Source: JAPOXR01 sp964291445 (GTDB lineage: Bacteria; Pseudomonadota; Alphaproteobacteria; Rhodobacterales; Rhodobacteraceae). Taken from it: 64,000 bases of DNA. Shown here in pieces: positions 15,001 to 22,300 of the stretch. Under the pieces are notes generated by a model. It did no database searches, was not told the origin of the DNA, and saw only the letters and a list, made by a program, of their open reading frames with translations. Each line of letters opens with the position of its first letter. Position 1 is the first letter of the stretch. The stretch covers positions 1,178,001 through 1,242,000 of the forward strand of contig OZ219864.1 in NCBI GenBank assembly GCA_964291445.2, given 5' to 3'. The translations under genes and the position numbers were made by a program.

Positions 15001-17946
15001 AACGCGGGCACCAAGACCCTCACCGTCACGCTCGGCCGCGCCCTCGCCGGCGACGAGACCCTCGATGTGCCGCTCACCTTCGCAGGCAGCGCTGCGTTCG
15101 GCGCCGATTACACGCTTGCCGCGCCGAGCCAGAAACCCACCGGCGTCAGCTACTCGAACCTCGCGAGCACCGATCTTGCGGCCAATCCGCCCACCGTCTC
15201 CTTCTCCGGCGTGGACGAGGCCGCGGCCAGCGCTACGGTCATTCTCACTGCGACCGCCGACAACACCGACGAAGGCGCATCGGAATCCGTGACCGTCGGC
15301 ATCGACACGATCACTGACGAGCTCGACGGCGGCACATCGAAGAGCGGCACCGCGAGTTTCAACATCACCGACAACGACGATGCGCCCGCCGGCATCACGC
15401 TGACCGTGGACAAGTCCACCATCGCCGAGGATGCCTCCACGGCGACGGTCACGGTCACCGCCACCGTCACCGGCGGCACCGCCTATGCGACCAACAAGAC
15501 CGTCAGCGTCAAGGTGGGCGAAGATGCCGACAGCGCGGAGGAGGGCACCGACTACGCCAATGTCGCCGACATCGAGCTCACCATCAACGCGATGGAGACC
15601 AGCGCCGAGAAGACCTTCAGCTTCGACCCCACCGACGACGACCTCGACGAGGACACCAAGACCATCAGCGTCACCGGCACCTCCGGCGACATCGCGGTGA
15701 CCGGCGCGAGCATCACCATCACCGACGATGACGACGCGCCGACGCTGTCCATCGACACCCCAAGCGTTGCCGAGGGCGACGTCGGCGAGACGGCGAGACT
15801 GCGTTTCATCGTCTCCCTCGACGCGGCGAGTGGCCGCACGGTCACCGTCGATTACGCCGAACAGTCGGGCGGCACCGCAACCGCGAACACGGACTACCAG
15901 GCGCTCACCGCCGGTACGCTGACCTTCAACGCCGGTGACACCGAGAAGCACATCGACCTCACCGTCACCGGCGACGACACCGACGAGCCCAACGAGACGG
16001 TGAAGCTGCGCCTGTCCTCGGCAGCAAACGCCAGCCTTACCGGCAACGCCACGACCCTCGACGCCACCGGCACCATAAACGACGACGACGAAACCCCGAC
16101 CGCGACTCTCGTGCTGACGCCCGCGACCATCGACGAGTCGGGCGACGACAACGAAAGCACCGTGACCGCCACCCTGTCCGGCGCGTCGCACCAGAACGTG
16201 ATCCTGACGGTCGCTGCCGCGCCGGTGTCCCCCGCGGTCGCCGGTGATTACACCCTGAGCGCCGGCAAGACCCTGACCATCGCCGCCGGCAGCAAGGCCA
16301 GCACCGGCGCCGTCACCATCACCGCCGTGGACAACACGGTGGACGCGGCCAACAAGACCGTCACCGTCTCGGCCAGTGCGAGCGGCGGCGGCGTCGCCGA
16401 CCCGGAGGACTCGACGCTCACCATCACCGACGACGACGCCGCGCCGACCGGCATCACGCTTGCCGTGGACAAATCGACCATCGCCGAGACCGCCGCCGAG
16501 GCAACCGTCACCGTGACGGCCAGCGTCACCGGCGGCAGCACCTATTCGGCGAGCAAGGACCTCACGGTCACGGTCGGCGCGGGAACCAGCTCGGCGGTGT
16601 CGGGCGAGGACTACACCGCGGTCGAGAGCTTCACCCTGACCCTGCCTGCCGGCGCGTCGAGCGCGAAAGGCACCTTCGATCTTGAACCCCTCGACGACGA
16701 GGTGGACGAGGACACGGAAACCATCGCCGTCACCGGCACCGACCCCGGCGGCGTCACCGTGGCGGGTGCGAGCATCAACCTCACCGACAACGACACGAGG
16801 GGCGTGACGGTGTCCACGGCCACCCTGGCGGTGGACGAGGCCGATGATCCCGACACCCCTGCCAAGGAGCACCAGGCGACCTACACGGTGGCGCTCGACA
16901 GCGAGCCGACGGATGACGTGCGCATCGACCTCGCCGCAACTGGCGGCGCCGTCGGTTTAAGCGACGCACGCCTCGACTTCACCCCGTCGAACTGGGATGA
17001 GGCGCAGACCGTCACCGTCACCGCCGTTGATGACGACATCGACAACCCCGGCGACGCCCGCAGCGCCAGCATCTCGCATACCTTGGTTGCCGGCGACTCC
17101 GACTATGCCGGGGTGAACGTGTCCGGCGTGGCGGCGACGGTCAACGACGATGATGACGCGCCGGACGGCATTGCCCTGACGGTGGACACCGTCGAGGTCG
17201 CCGAGGACGCGGGCAGGACCAGCATCACCGTCACCGCGACGGTCGGCGGCGGAACGCGCTATTCGGCGGACATGACGGTAACCGTTACCGTGGGCAAATC
17301 GACCGACAACGCCGTGTCCGACACCGACTACGCGCGGGTCCCTGCTTTCGACCTCGTAATCAGCGCTGGCGAGGCGAGTGTCTCCAAGGCCTTCGACCTG
17401 ACGCCCACCGACGATATCCTCGACGAGGCCGACGAGACCATCAGCGTGACCGGTGAATCGGGCAGCCTGACGGTGACCGGCACGAGCATCACCCTCACCG
17501 ACGACGATACGCCCGAACTCAGCATCACGGCCGGCGCAGCGGTCACCGAGGGCACGGCGGCGAGCTTTACCGTCGATGCCGACATCGCGCCGGTGGCCGA
17601 TCTCATTGTGAAGGTCGATGTGGCCACCACGGCCGGCTTCGCCGCGAGCGGCACGACAGGCGCGCAGACCTTCACCTTCCGCGCCGGCAAGACGAGCGAG
17701 ACCTACGAGGTCAGCACCCAGGCCGACACCGCCGACGAGCCCGACGGTTCCGTGACGGTGACCCTGAAGGACGGCACGGACTACGCGGTGGATTCGAGCA
17801 AGACCTCCGCCAGCGTGGACGTGAACGACAACGACGCCACCACGGTCGCCCTGGCGCGGGCCGGCTCCGGCGGCATCGCCGAGAACGGCGGCACCGAGGA
17901 TTTGACCATCACGCTGGGCCGGGCGCTGGCGGCGGGCGAAGCGTGA
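1..17946 (+). CDS. Giant Calx-beta repeat surface protein, N-terminal fragment (partial, frameshifted)
   Basis: The frame is open from base 1 (the codons before the first GTG at 31 read on as EAEDFTEVAD), so the true start lies outside the window. About 5,980 residues are visible. They are a tandem series of acidic modules of roughly 100-140 residues, each closing with a motif such as ITDDD, VNDDD or ILDDD and containing TDEPxE-type acidic turns, as in Calx-beta domains, which bind calcium and occur in bacterial adhesins. I counted about 50 module boundaries. The stretches 1-950 and about 10976-11660 are more divergent than the rest. The frame ends at 17946 because of a one-base deletion near 17940; the matching paralogous modules read GESVTVPL across this point, and the next frame continues with exactly that sequence. 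As it stands this fragment has no membrane anchor. A role in adhesion or biofilm is inferred from the architecture only. Confidence 0.85.
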   Translation, partial: EAEDFTEVADVTIAAGETSTMVTIPIVDDATHETPGETFTIGLGTLPAGLAAGDTAEVEVEIDDFNDGPSTVTFSASKAQAKESTTEFPLTVDLDKPLSEKLTIPFVYTFDTAKPADVNQVANITIRAGQAGTRRAGTITFNVADDDIYDGPRVFTIALGDLPLPESKIVKGEFPELEFTIFDEFDDAPTFAYASNSPYVDVDEGTPELSLVRTGKTKASSFLLYKTTNFVGADAGSDYKPTPHGETDVAEVPADDSTPAILLPVIDDDEDEAGAEYFNFGLERMGHRGVKSVPQQRSKYIRIVDDDPTPVTLAASAGASIDEGDASSSASLTLTLARPLENVLFLFGSPSLVETAEIPLLLTTSTGVALPGAASADFTIAVSGNGVTATGLNSATPKIRFNKAGVSAKVQTATITITATTRDDGDFQDEAIQIALGDLTASTLATNLEGGVSATDDGDPATDDNIVAIKIVDDEEGPDGFDLSVDTNSVAENAQAAATINVTATAQDNGSFTQDHDIEITVGGAEDTAISGADYAAVEKFTITITAGQSSASGSFSLDPTDDTLDEADETLSVTGTSGSLKITPASITITDDDPEPTVSVADATAVAEGDDPAVTADMSFTVSLSAASGKEVTAPYTLTGNATDGADYDAPATQSLTIAAGDTSGEIVIPVKGDTIDEVDETIIVNLGAPTNATISSAAGAGAATGSITDDDTPELSITAGAAVTEGTAASFTVDADIAPAADLTVKVDVATTAGFAASNTTGAQTFIFRAGKTSETYEVNTESDSDDEADGSVSVTLKNGTDYAVASSGDSASVDVNDDDATSVTLGRAGSGGIAEAGGAVDVTVTLGRKLVAGESVTVPLTVSGAVVTTRYTLGLKDGGGTGVSLDTAAPHSAQHPAVTLAGADAQTATLSLTAVDNTDRVARTVTIAYGTDDGTNDRSPSSSGLSGGVSTTGSASVPILDDDAQISVADASAAEGSAVVFNLTLPDPAPSGGVTIDYSTSDGRGNNADATHQVATSADDYTAAAATASITIAQGDSSGTISIATTDDDTYEGDHYFTLTLDSTDTFNISDTAGSATGTITDAADTPTFAFSAASTDAEEDDGTVTLTVSKTGTTLVAATVSYATVDGTATGGSDFTAIASTNLSFAVADTSKDITVSLTDDSTDEPAEAFTVGLTAGADAQLGSTASHTVNIADNDATTVTLEAPSTAIDEDAGTKTITVTLGRALEGDETLSVPLAFSGAATFGSDYTLAAPNSTPTGVSYSNLTSTDLLANPPSIAFSGVDSAASSATVILTATADTTDEGTSESVTVGLGTLNASSGTNLGGGASGSGTASFNIEDDDGTPAVTLELSSASITEDGGSSTVTATLSGASSQDVTLTVAAAAVSPTVPGDFALSKNTTLTIAAGATESTGAVTVTAVDNNIDAANKTVTVSATATGGNGIASPANATLTITDDDERGISVTPVTLTLDEADNPSTQNTSEHQKTYTVELDTQPTGTVTVNLSSGDIKIATLSETSLEFTASDWDAQTVTVTAVADDIDNAGDARTVRITHTVSATGTDYKDETAPPVDVTVTDDDGEPTLSIDAPSVAEGNSVTATMTFKVTLTPASGKPVSVAYADAATGTATSATDYAAISSGTLNFKAGETEKTVTVTVNGDTTDEPNETVILRLSSPSNATLTGGDQTLDGTGTITDDDATPTATLVLTPATIDESGNKNESTVTATLSGASSEAVTLTVAATAVDPAVVGDFTLSTNKTLTIAAGSKASTGAVTITAVDNTVDAANKTVTVSATATGGGVADPANATLTITDDDTRGVTVAGGPLSMDEADKAGTQDTREDQDSYTVVLDSEPTDDVRIDITALNIVTLSPTSLTFTPSNWNQAQTVTATAVDDAIDNAGDARAGSITHSVVAGDSDYAGVAAASVEVTVNDDDGTPVVTLELDPASIEEAGDDNATTVTASLSGPSSQVVTLTVAAAAVSPAAAGDFALSENTTLTIAAGSTTSTGAVTITAVDNTVDAANKTVTVSATATGGGVADPANATLTITDDDERGISVSPVTLTLAEADDPSTQSIAEHQKTYTVELDSEPTGRVTVALASGDTTTATLSDNSLEFTASDWDAQTVTVTAVDDAIDNAGDQRTASITHTVSATGTDYDGETAAPVSVTVTDDDGAPTLSIDAPSVAEGDGGTATMTFTVTLAPASGKAVSVDYADAATGTADSGDDYAAITNGPLNFAAGDKKKTVAVTVNGDTTDELNETVVLRLSSPSNATLTGGAQTLDGTGTITDDDDAPTGITLTVDKSTIAEDAATATVTVTATVTGGTAYATNKIVSVKVGKSGDTAVEGTDYANVADIELTINAMETSAEKTFSLDPDDDALDEDTETLSVTGTADGVTVTPASITITDDDDAPTVSVADATAVNEGNDPNTTVNLSFTVTLDATSGKQVTVPYTLGGTATAADDYTAPSPKSVTIAAGSRSANIDIPVKGDTLDEPNETVTLTLGAPTNATVSATEGAGEASGAITDDDATPTATLTLTPAAIDESGATNQSTVTASLNGATSQDLTLTVAAAPVSPAVSGDFTLSANKTLTIAAGATASTGAVTVTAVDNSVDAPNKTVTFSAAASGGNGVAGPTGVTLTINDDEGTPTVSVADATAVTEGDDPMTTQDMSFALTLSGTSSQAITVPYTLTGTATGGSDYETPNPLSATIAAGQRSGTIVVKVKGDTADEVDETIEVTLGTPTNATVSAVQGAGTASGTITDDDATTVLLARAGSGGIAEDGGTEELTITLGRALVAGESVTVPLAVSGATVATHYTLGLKGNGGKGVSLDTTSPHSAASPAVTLLGAGAQTATLTLTAVANTDNASRTVSIAYGTGTQAPSSSGLSGGITTSGSASVPVLDDDAMVSIAAASAAEGSAVVFTVTLPENAPSGGVSVGYSTSDGRGNNDDDAHQVATGADYTAAAENAALSIAQGQRSGTISISTTQDSTYEGDHHFTLNLDSTSHFNVSETAGSATGTITDAADTPSFAFSAASTDADEDDGTLILTVAKTGTTLVAATVSYATVDGTATGGSDFTAIASTELDFTASEASKTINVSLTDDSTDEPDEAFTVSLTAGADAKLGSTSSHSIGITDDDATTVTLEAPSTAIDEDAGTKTITVELGRELTGDEVLTVPLSFAGTATFGTDYTLAAPNSTPIGVSYSNLASTDLADDPPSIAFSGVENAASSATLNLKASDDSTHEGAAESVTVGLGTLNANSGTNLDGGASGSGTASFNITDDDDAPTGITLTVDTTTIAEDDDPATVTLTATVNGGTAYQSDTTVKVKVGVATDSAVEGADYANVADFDLLIKAGAMSVRKTFSLNPTDNALDEADKTISVTGTSDSVTITGAQIALTDDDVPELSVSGPAVTEGSDAVFTIAADPAPHADLNVQFAISESGGFVAAADTGSGKSVTLAKGASSVTFDVETIGDTVDEASGSVTLTLADGTGYAPGSSKSAGIGILDDDKTQVTLAASADTTLTEQEPTDTGSLTITLSRDLAPGEIAEVPLALTTTTGMVIAESDAARRDFTLSASGAGVSLADENTAAPKVTITGGAATEQVATLTFAATSRDDGDLDLDRLRVGIGLLTTASLGTVLDGGIEGGAGLNRASIDIIDYRDPAVVLSAASIDLKERFKGATYDVRLASNPRATVTVKLSASEQGKLSLSPSTLTFKPDGDTAWNRAQKVTITAETDEDADDETIAVSHAVTAPKDTPYHQVTAASLQANITDFGHALDLSATSYSVREYGGTDKIFVFLTGRPTADVTLEATTQDGEYIEIIPETWVFSAADWKPGRSVTVNIKGIKRYEHSKFVSVGIVARSADSNYDGKTLEADVAITEDTRPVVTLTATPAPVAEGADLTLTASIDAAQTGAVAVPLVYVNDTAAAGDYAAVASVTIPANQTSAEAKVAIADDSTYEGSEAFSIGIGNLADIYRAEAPVDITIDDEADAPSFSFALTASKAAEAVGTHSLTVSKTGAASVPISLAWATADGTALAASDYSGVSAGSLDFPAADASASLDVTLTDDDADEFAENFHVDLVAGAGAKLGANTRHTVTLTDSDPTTVSLSAPSGNIDEAAGAKRISLTLGRALATGESLVVPLRITGTATLGSDYALAAPNPTPSGVAYTNLASSDLATNPPTLTFTGDDGASSTATLDLTATADVLDEGASERVRIRLGTLAATGLDGDAAASDDGDETTADNEIDFRIQDDDAAPTGVTLSLDTDSVKAGEQSAVDEDVAAAVTVGVTAAVDGATTFGEATEVSVTVGDADDSAKSGDDYTAVDVFTLTIPAGATSVTGSFSFEPEDDALDEPDETVSVTGESGDLTVTGTSLQITDDDLAPGGIALSLDVTSVAENVETGPSIAVTASVSGETRYPAAVTVRVTVGKSTDNAVSGTDYTAVDAFDIEIAAGAASATKSFTLDPTDDAFDEVDETITVSGESGDLTVNGASITLTDDDVPELSISAGAAVTEGTAASFTLEADRAPAADLTVNLDVATSTGFATSGTTGAQTFTFRAGKTSESYTVSTESDSADEADGSVSVSLKAGMGYAVAASDNSASVDVNDDDATSVTLAPTGPIDIAENGGSADVTITLGRALAAGETVTVPLTVSGATVTTHYTLALKGTGNTGVSIDTTAPHSAQHPAVTLAGAGAQTATLTLTAVANSDRLTRTIAIGYGTNDGTNDRSPSSSGLSGGISTSGVASVRILDDDAKISVAAASAAEGSAVVFMVTLPDPAPAGDVTIDYSTADGRGESTDADYQVATSADYTAAAENATLTIDEGDSSGTISISTTADTTYEGDHHFTLTLDATDNFNISDTAGSAIGTITDAEDTPSFAFAAASTTADEDDGALTLAVQKTGDTLLDATVSYATADGTATGGSDFTAIASTDLVFKAADRSKDISISLTDDSTDEPAEAFTVDLTAGADAKLGSTASHSITITDNDATTVTLGAPAGHISENAGTKTLTVTLGRALAGDETLDVPLTFAGSAAFGADYTLAAPSQKPTGVSYSNLASTDLAANPPTVSFSGVDEAAASATVILTATADNTDEGASESVTVGIDTITDELDGGTSKSGTASFNITDNDDAPAGITLTVDKSTIAEDASTATVTVTATVTGGTAYATNKTVSVKVGEDADSAEEGTDYANVADIELTINAMETSAEKTFSFDPTDDDLDEDTKTISVTGTSGDIAVTGASITITDDDDAPTLSIDTPSVAEGDVGETARLRFIVSLDAASGRTVTVDYAEQSGGTATANTDYQALTAGTLTFNAGDTEKHIDLTVTGDDTDEPNETVKLRLSSAANASLTGNATTLDATGTINDDDETPTATLVLTPATIDESGDDNESTVTATLSGASHQNVILTVAAAPVSPAVAGDYTLSAGKTLTIAAGSKASTGAVTITAVDNTVDAANKTVTVSASASGGGVADPEDSTLTITDDDAAPTGITLAVDKSTIAETAAEATVTVTASVTGGSTYSASKDLTVTVGAGTSSAVSGEDYTAVESFTLTLPAGASSAKGTFDLEPLDDEVDEDTETIAVTGTDPGGVTVAGASINLTDNDTRGVTVSTATLAVDEADDPDTPAKEHQATYTVALDSEPTDDVRIDLAATGGAVGLSDARLDFTPSNWDEAQTVTVTAVDDDIDNPGDARSASISHTLVAGDSDYAGVNVSGVAATVNDDDDAPDGIALTVDTVEVAEDAGRTSITVTATVGGGTRYSADMTVTVTVGKSTDNAVSDTDYARVPAFDLVISAGEASVSKAFDLTPTDDILDEADETISVTGESGSLTVTGTSITLTDDDTPELSITAGAAVTEGTAASFTVDADIAPVADLIVKVDVATTAGFAASGTTGAQTFTFRAGKTSETYEVSTQADTADEPDGSVTVTLKDGTDYAVDSSKTSASVDVNDNDATTVALARAGSGGIAENGGTEDLTITLGRALAAGEA
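2467..4035 (+). repeat. Supra-repeat copy 1 (four-module block)
   Basis: First full copy of a block of four modules. Module A carries GGIAE, YTLGLK and SSSGLSGG and ends VPILDDD. Module B carries AAEGSAVVF, STSDGRGN and YEGDH. Module C carries FAFSAAST and GGSDFTAIAST. Module D carries TLEAPSTAIDE, YSNL-STDL and SGSGTASFNI. Confidence 0.85.
8290..9845 (+). repeat. Supra-repeat copy 2
   Basis: Same A-B-C-D order and landmark motifs as copy 1, with module A reading GGIAEDGG and module D ending SGSGTASFNITDDDD. Confidence 0.85.
13826..15378 (+). repeat. Supra-repeat copy 3
   Basis: Same order. Module A is diverged at its start (LAPTGPIDIAENGG), and module D has a shortened end (ELDGGTSKSGTASFNI). 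Confidence 0.82.
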
Positions 17947-19390
17947 CGGTACCGCTCAGCGTCACCGGTGCGACGGTGGCGACGCACTATACGCTAGCGC
18001 TCAAGGACAACGGCGGCACCGGCGTCTCCCTCGACACCACCGCACCGCACAGCGCCCAGCACCCGGCGGTCACGCTCTCCGGCGCCGGAGAGCAAACGGC
18101 GACGCTGACCCTGACCGCGGTGGCCAACACCGACAACGCCAGCCGCACGGTCGCCATCGGCTACGGGACCGGGACGAGACTGCCCACATCTTCGGGCCTC
18201 TCGGGCGGCATCAGCACGAGCGGTTCGGCCTCGGTGCCGATCCTCGACGACGATGCCATGGTCAGCGTCGCCGCCGCCAGCGCCGCCGAAGGCAGCGCAG
18301 TGGTGTTCACGGTGACGCTGCCCGAAGTCGCGCCAAGCGGCGGGGTGAGCGTCGGCTACTCGACCACCGACGGCCGCGGCAACGACGATGATGATGCCCA
18401 CCAGGTCGCGACCAGCGCCGACTACACGGCGGCGGCGGAGCGCGCGGCGCTCACCATCGCCCAGGGCCAGCGCAGCGGCACCATCAGCATCGCAACCACC
18501 CAGGACAGCACCTATGAGGGCGACCACCACTTCACGCTCAATCTCGACAGCACCAGCCACTTCAACCTGAGCACTACGGCGGATTCGGCCACCGGCACCA
18601 TCACCGACGCGGCGGACGCGCCGAGCTTCGCTTTCTCCGCCGCCTCGACCGACGCCGACGAGGATGACGGCACCCTGACGCTGACCGTTGCCAGGACCGG
18701 CGACACTCTCGTCGCCGCCACGGTCAGCTACGCGACGACCAACGGCACCGCCACCGGCGGCAGCGATTTCACCGCCATCGCCAGCACCGAGCTCGACTTC
18801 ACGGCGTCCGAGGCCAGCAAGACCATCACCGTCAGCCTCACCGACGACAGCACCGACGAGCCCGCCGAAGCCTTCACCGTGGACCTCACCGCCGGCGCCC
18901 ATGCGCAGCTCGGCAGCACCTCGAGCCATAGCATCAACATCACCGACAACGACGCCACCACGGTGACGCTCGAAGCCCCGTCAACCGCCATCGACGAGAA
19001 CGCCGGCGCCAAGACCATTACCGTCACCCTCGGTCGCGCGCTCAAGGGCGACGAGACGCTCACGGTGCCGCTCACCTTCGCAGGCAGCGCTGCGTTCGGC
19101 GCCGACTACACGCTCGCCGCGCCGAGCCAGACCCCCACCGGCGTCAGCTACTCGAACCTGGCGAGCACCGACCTCGCGGATAACCCGCCGTCAATCGCCT
19201 TCTCCGGCGTGGACAGCGCGGCGAGCAGCGCCACCGTCATCCTCACTGCCACGGCCGACACCACCGACGAGGGCACCTCGGAGTCGGTGACGGTGGGCCT
19301 TGGCGCCCTCAATGCCAGCTCCGGCACAAATCTCGACGGCGGCGCCTCTGGCTCCGGAACCGCGAGTTTCAACATCACCGACAACGACGA
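17836..19390 (+). repeat. Supra-repeat copy 4 (contains the frameshift)
   Basis: Same order. The one-base deletion that splits the gene lies in module A of this copy. Its module B (18250-18620) closely matches that of copy 2. Confidence 0.83.
17935..17946 (+). other. Frameshift site splitting the giant gene
   Basis: The sequence reads GGCGAAGCGTGACGG, whereas equivalent positions in other copies of the same module read GGCGAGAGCGTGACGG or GGCGAGAGCGTCACGG. One G of GAGAG is missing, which creates a TGA stop. The downstream frame starts at the overlapping GTG (17943) and continues the repeat without loss. There is no slippery heptamer, so programmed frameshifting is unlikely. A real mutation and an assembly or sequencing error inside a repeat are both possible. 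Confidence 0.85.
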
Positions 19391-22300
19391 TGCGCCCGCC
19401 GGCATCACGCTGACCGTGGACAAGTCCACCATCGCCGAGGATGCCTCCACGGCGACGGTCACGGTCACCGCCACCGTCACCGGCGGCACCGCCTATGCGA
19501 CCAACAAGACCGCCACCGTCAAGGTCGGCAAAAGCGGCGATACCGCAGTCGAGGGCACCGACTACGCCAATGTCGCCGACATCGAGCTCACCATCAACGC
19601 GATGGAGACCAGCGCCGAGAAGACCTTCAGCCTCGACCCCACCGACGACGCCCTCGACGAGGACACCAAGACCATCAGCGTCACCGGCACCTCCGGCGAC
19701 ATCGCGGTGACCGGCGCGAACATCACCATCACCGACGATGACGACGCGCCGACGGTCTCGGTGGCCGACGCCACAGCGGTCAACGAAGGCAACGACCCCA
19801 ACACCACCGTGAACCTCAGCTTCACGGTGACCCTCGACGCGGTGAGCGGCAAGCAGGTCACCGTCCCCTACACCCTGGGCGGAACCGCGACCGCCACCGA
19901 CGATTACACCGCGCCGAGCCCCAAGTCGGTCTCCATCGCCGCCGGCTCCCGCAGCGCCAACATCGACATCCCGGTCAAGGGCGACACATTGGACGAGCCC
20001 AACGAGACGATCACCGTCACCCTCGGCGCGCCGACCAACGCCACGGTCTCCGCGACGGAGGGCGCGGGTGAAGCCTCGGGCGCCATCACCGACGACGACG
20101 CGACGCGCGTGGTCCTGGCGCGCGCAGGCTCCAGCGGCATTGCCGAGGACGGCGGCGCGGTGGACGTGACCATCACGCTGGGCCGGGCGCTGGTGGCGGG
20201 CGAGAGCGTCACCGTGCCGCTAACGGTGACCGGCGCGACCGAGACGACGCATTACACACTCGGGCTCAAGGGAAACGGCGGCATCGGCGTGTCCCTCGAC
20301 ACCACAACGCCCAACAACGCCCAGAATCCATCGGTCACGCTCTCCGGTGCCGGTGCGCGGACGGCAACGCTCGCCCTGACCGCCGTGGCCAACACCGACC
20401 GCCTTAGCCGCACGGTGGCCATCTTCTACGGGACGAGCAACCGCGCACCATCCTCGACGGGCCTTGCCGGCGGCATCAGCGCGACCGGCTCGGTGTCGGT
20501 GCCCATCCTCGATGACGACGCCATGGTCGGCGTCACCGCGGCGAGCGTGGCGGAAGGTGGCAATATGGACTTCACCGTGACCCTGCCGGATCCAGCGCCG
20601 ACGGGCGGCGTGACCGTCGGCTACTCGACCTCGAACGGGCGCGGCAACGCCAGCGACGCGACGCACCAGATCGCCACCGGCGCCGACTACACGGCGGCAT
20701 CGGATGGCGCCACCATCACCATCGCCGAGAATGGGCGCAGCGGCACCATCCGCATTGCCACCACCGATGACAGCACCTACGAGGGCGACCACTACTTCAC
20801 GCTGACCCTGACCAGCACCAGCCACTTCAACCTGAGCACCACGGCGGGTTCGGCCACCGGCACCATCACCGACGCGGCCGACACGCCGAGCTTCGTCTTC
20901 TCCGCGGCGTCCACCACTGCCGACGAGGGCGACGGTACAGTGGCGCTGACCGTGCAGAAATCCGGCACCACCCTGGTCGATGCCACCGTCAGCTACCAGA
21001 CCGTGGACGGCACGGCGACCGGCGGCAGCGACTTCACCGCCATCGCCAGCACTGACCTTGTCTTCAAGGCCTCAGAGAGCAGCAAGAGCTTCAATGTCAG
21101 CCTCACCAACGACAGCGCCGACGAGACGGCGGAAGCCTTCACAGTCAGTCTCACCGCCGGTGCCGACGCCAAACTCGGCAGCCAGTCGAGGCAGACCGTC
21201 AACATCACCGACGACGATGCGACCACGGTGACGCTCGAAGCCCCGTCAACCGCCATCGACGAGAACGGCGGCGCCAAGACCCTCACCGTCGAACTTGGCC
21301 GCGTGCTGCGCGGGCGAACTTCCCTTACCGGCGACGAGGTCCTCTCTGTGCCGCTCACCTTCGGAGGCAGCGCTGCGTTCGGCGCCGATTACACGCTTGC
21401 CGCGCCGAACACGACACCCACGGGTGTGACCTACTCGAACCTGGCGAGCACCGACCTCGCGGCCAATCCGCCGACAGTCTCCTTCTCCGGCGTGGACAGC
21501 GCGGCAAGCAGCGCGACGCTCACCCTCACCGCCAAGGCGGACGCGACGGACGAGGGCGAGACGGAATCGGTGACGGTGGGCCTCGGTACCCTCAACGCCA
21601 GTTCAGGGACAAACCTTGGCGGCGGCGCTTCCGGTTCCGGCACCGCGAGCTTCAACATCACCGACGATGACGATGCGCCGGACGGCATCACCCTGACCCT
21701 CGACACTGCCAGCATGGCCGAGAACGACGCCACCGCGACGGTCAAGGTGACGGCGACGGTCACCGGCGGCACCGCCTACGCCACCGACACCACCGTCAGC
21801 GTCAAGGTGGGCGTGGATGGCGACAGTGCGGTGGAAGGCACCGACTACGCCGACATCGACGACTTCGAGCTCACCATCAACGCGATGGAGACGGGCGCCG
21901 AGAAGACCTTCAGCTTCGATCCCACCGACGACACCCTCGATGAGGACAACGAAAAGATTAACGTCACCGGCGCGGCGGACGGCGTCACCGTTTCCGGCGC
22001 AAACATCACCCTCACAGACGACGATGATCCGCCGACGCTGTCCATCAACAGCCCGAGCATCGCCGAGAGCGACAGCGGCGAAACCGCCACCCTGCGCTTC
22101 ACCGTCAGCCTCGGCGCCGCCAGCGGCAAGCAGGTGACTGTCGCCTATACCGAACAATCCGGCGGCACGGCCGACTCCGGCACCGACTACGCAGCGCTCA
22201 CCCCCGGCACGCTTACCTTCGCGGCAGGCGACCGCAGCAAGACCATCGACGTCACCGTCAACGGCGATGTCACCGATGAGGACAACGAAACCCTCAAGCT

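Noticed and set aside
12577..16872. A 1,431-codon open frame on the minus strand, and similar ones at 24126-27458, 6211-8505 and 1051-3045
   Set aside because: They are mirror frames of the GC-rich, repetitive giant gene: low-complexity Arg/Gly/Ala/Val-rich products, no known domain, and the plus-strand reading is clearly the protein.
17935..17946. Programmed ribosomal frameshifting in the giant gene
   Set aside because: No slippery heptamer or downstream pseudoknot was seen, and sister modules simply have one more base here.
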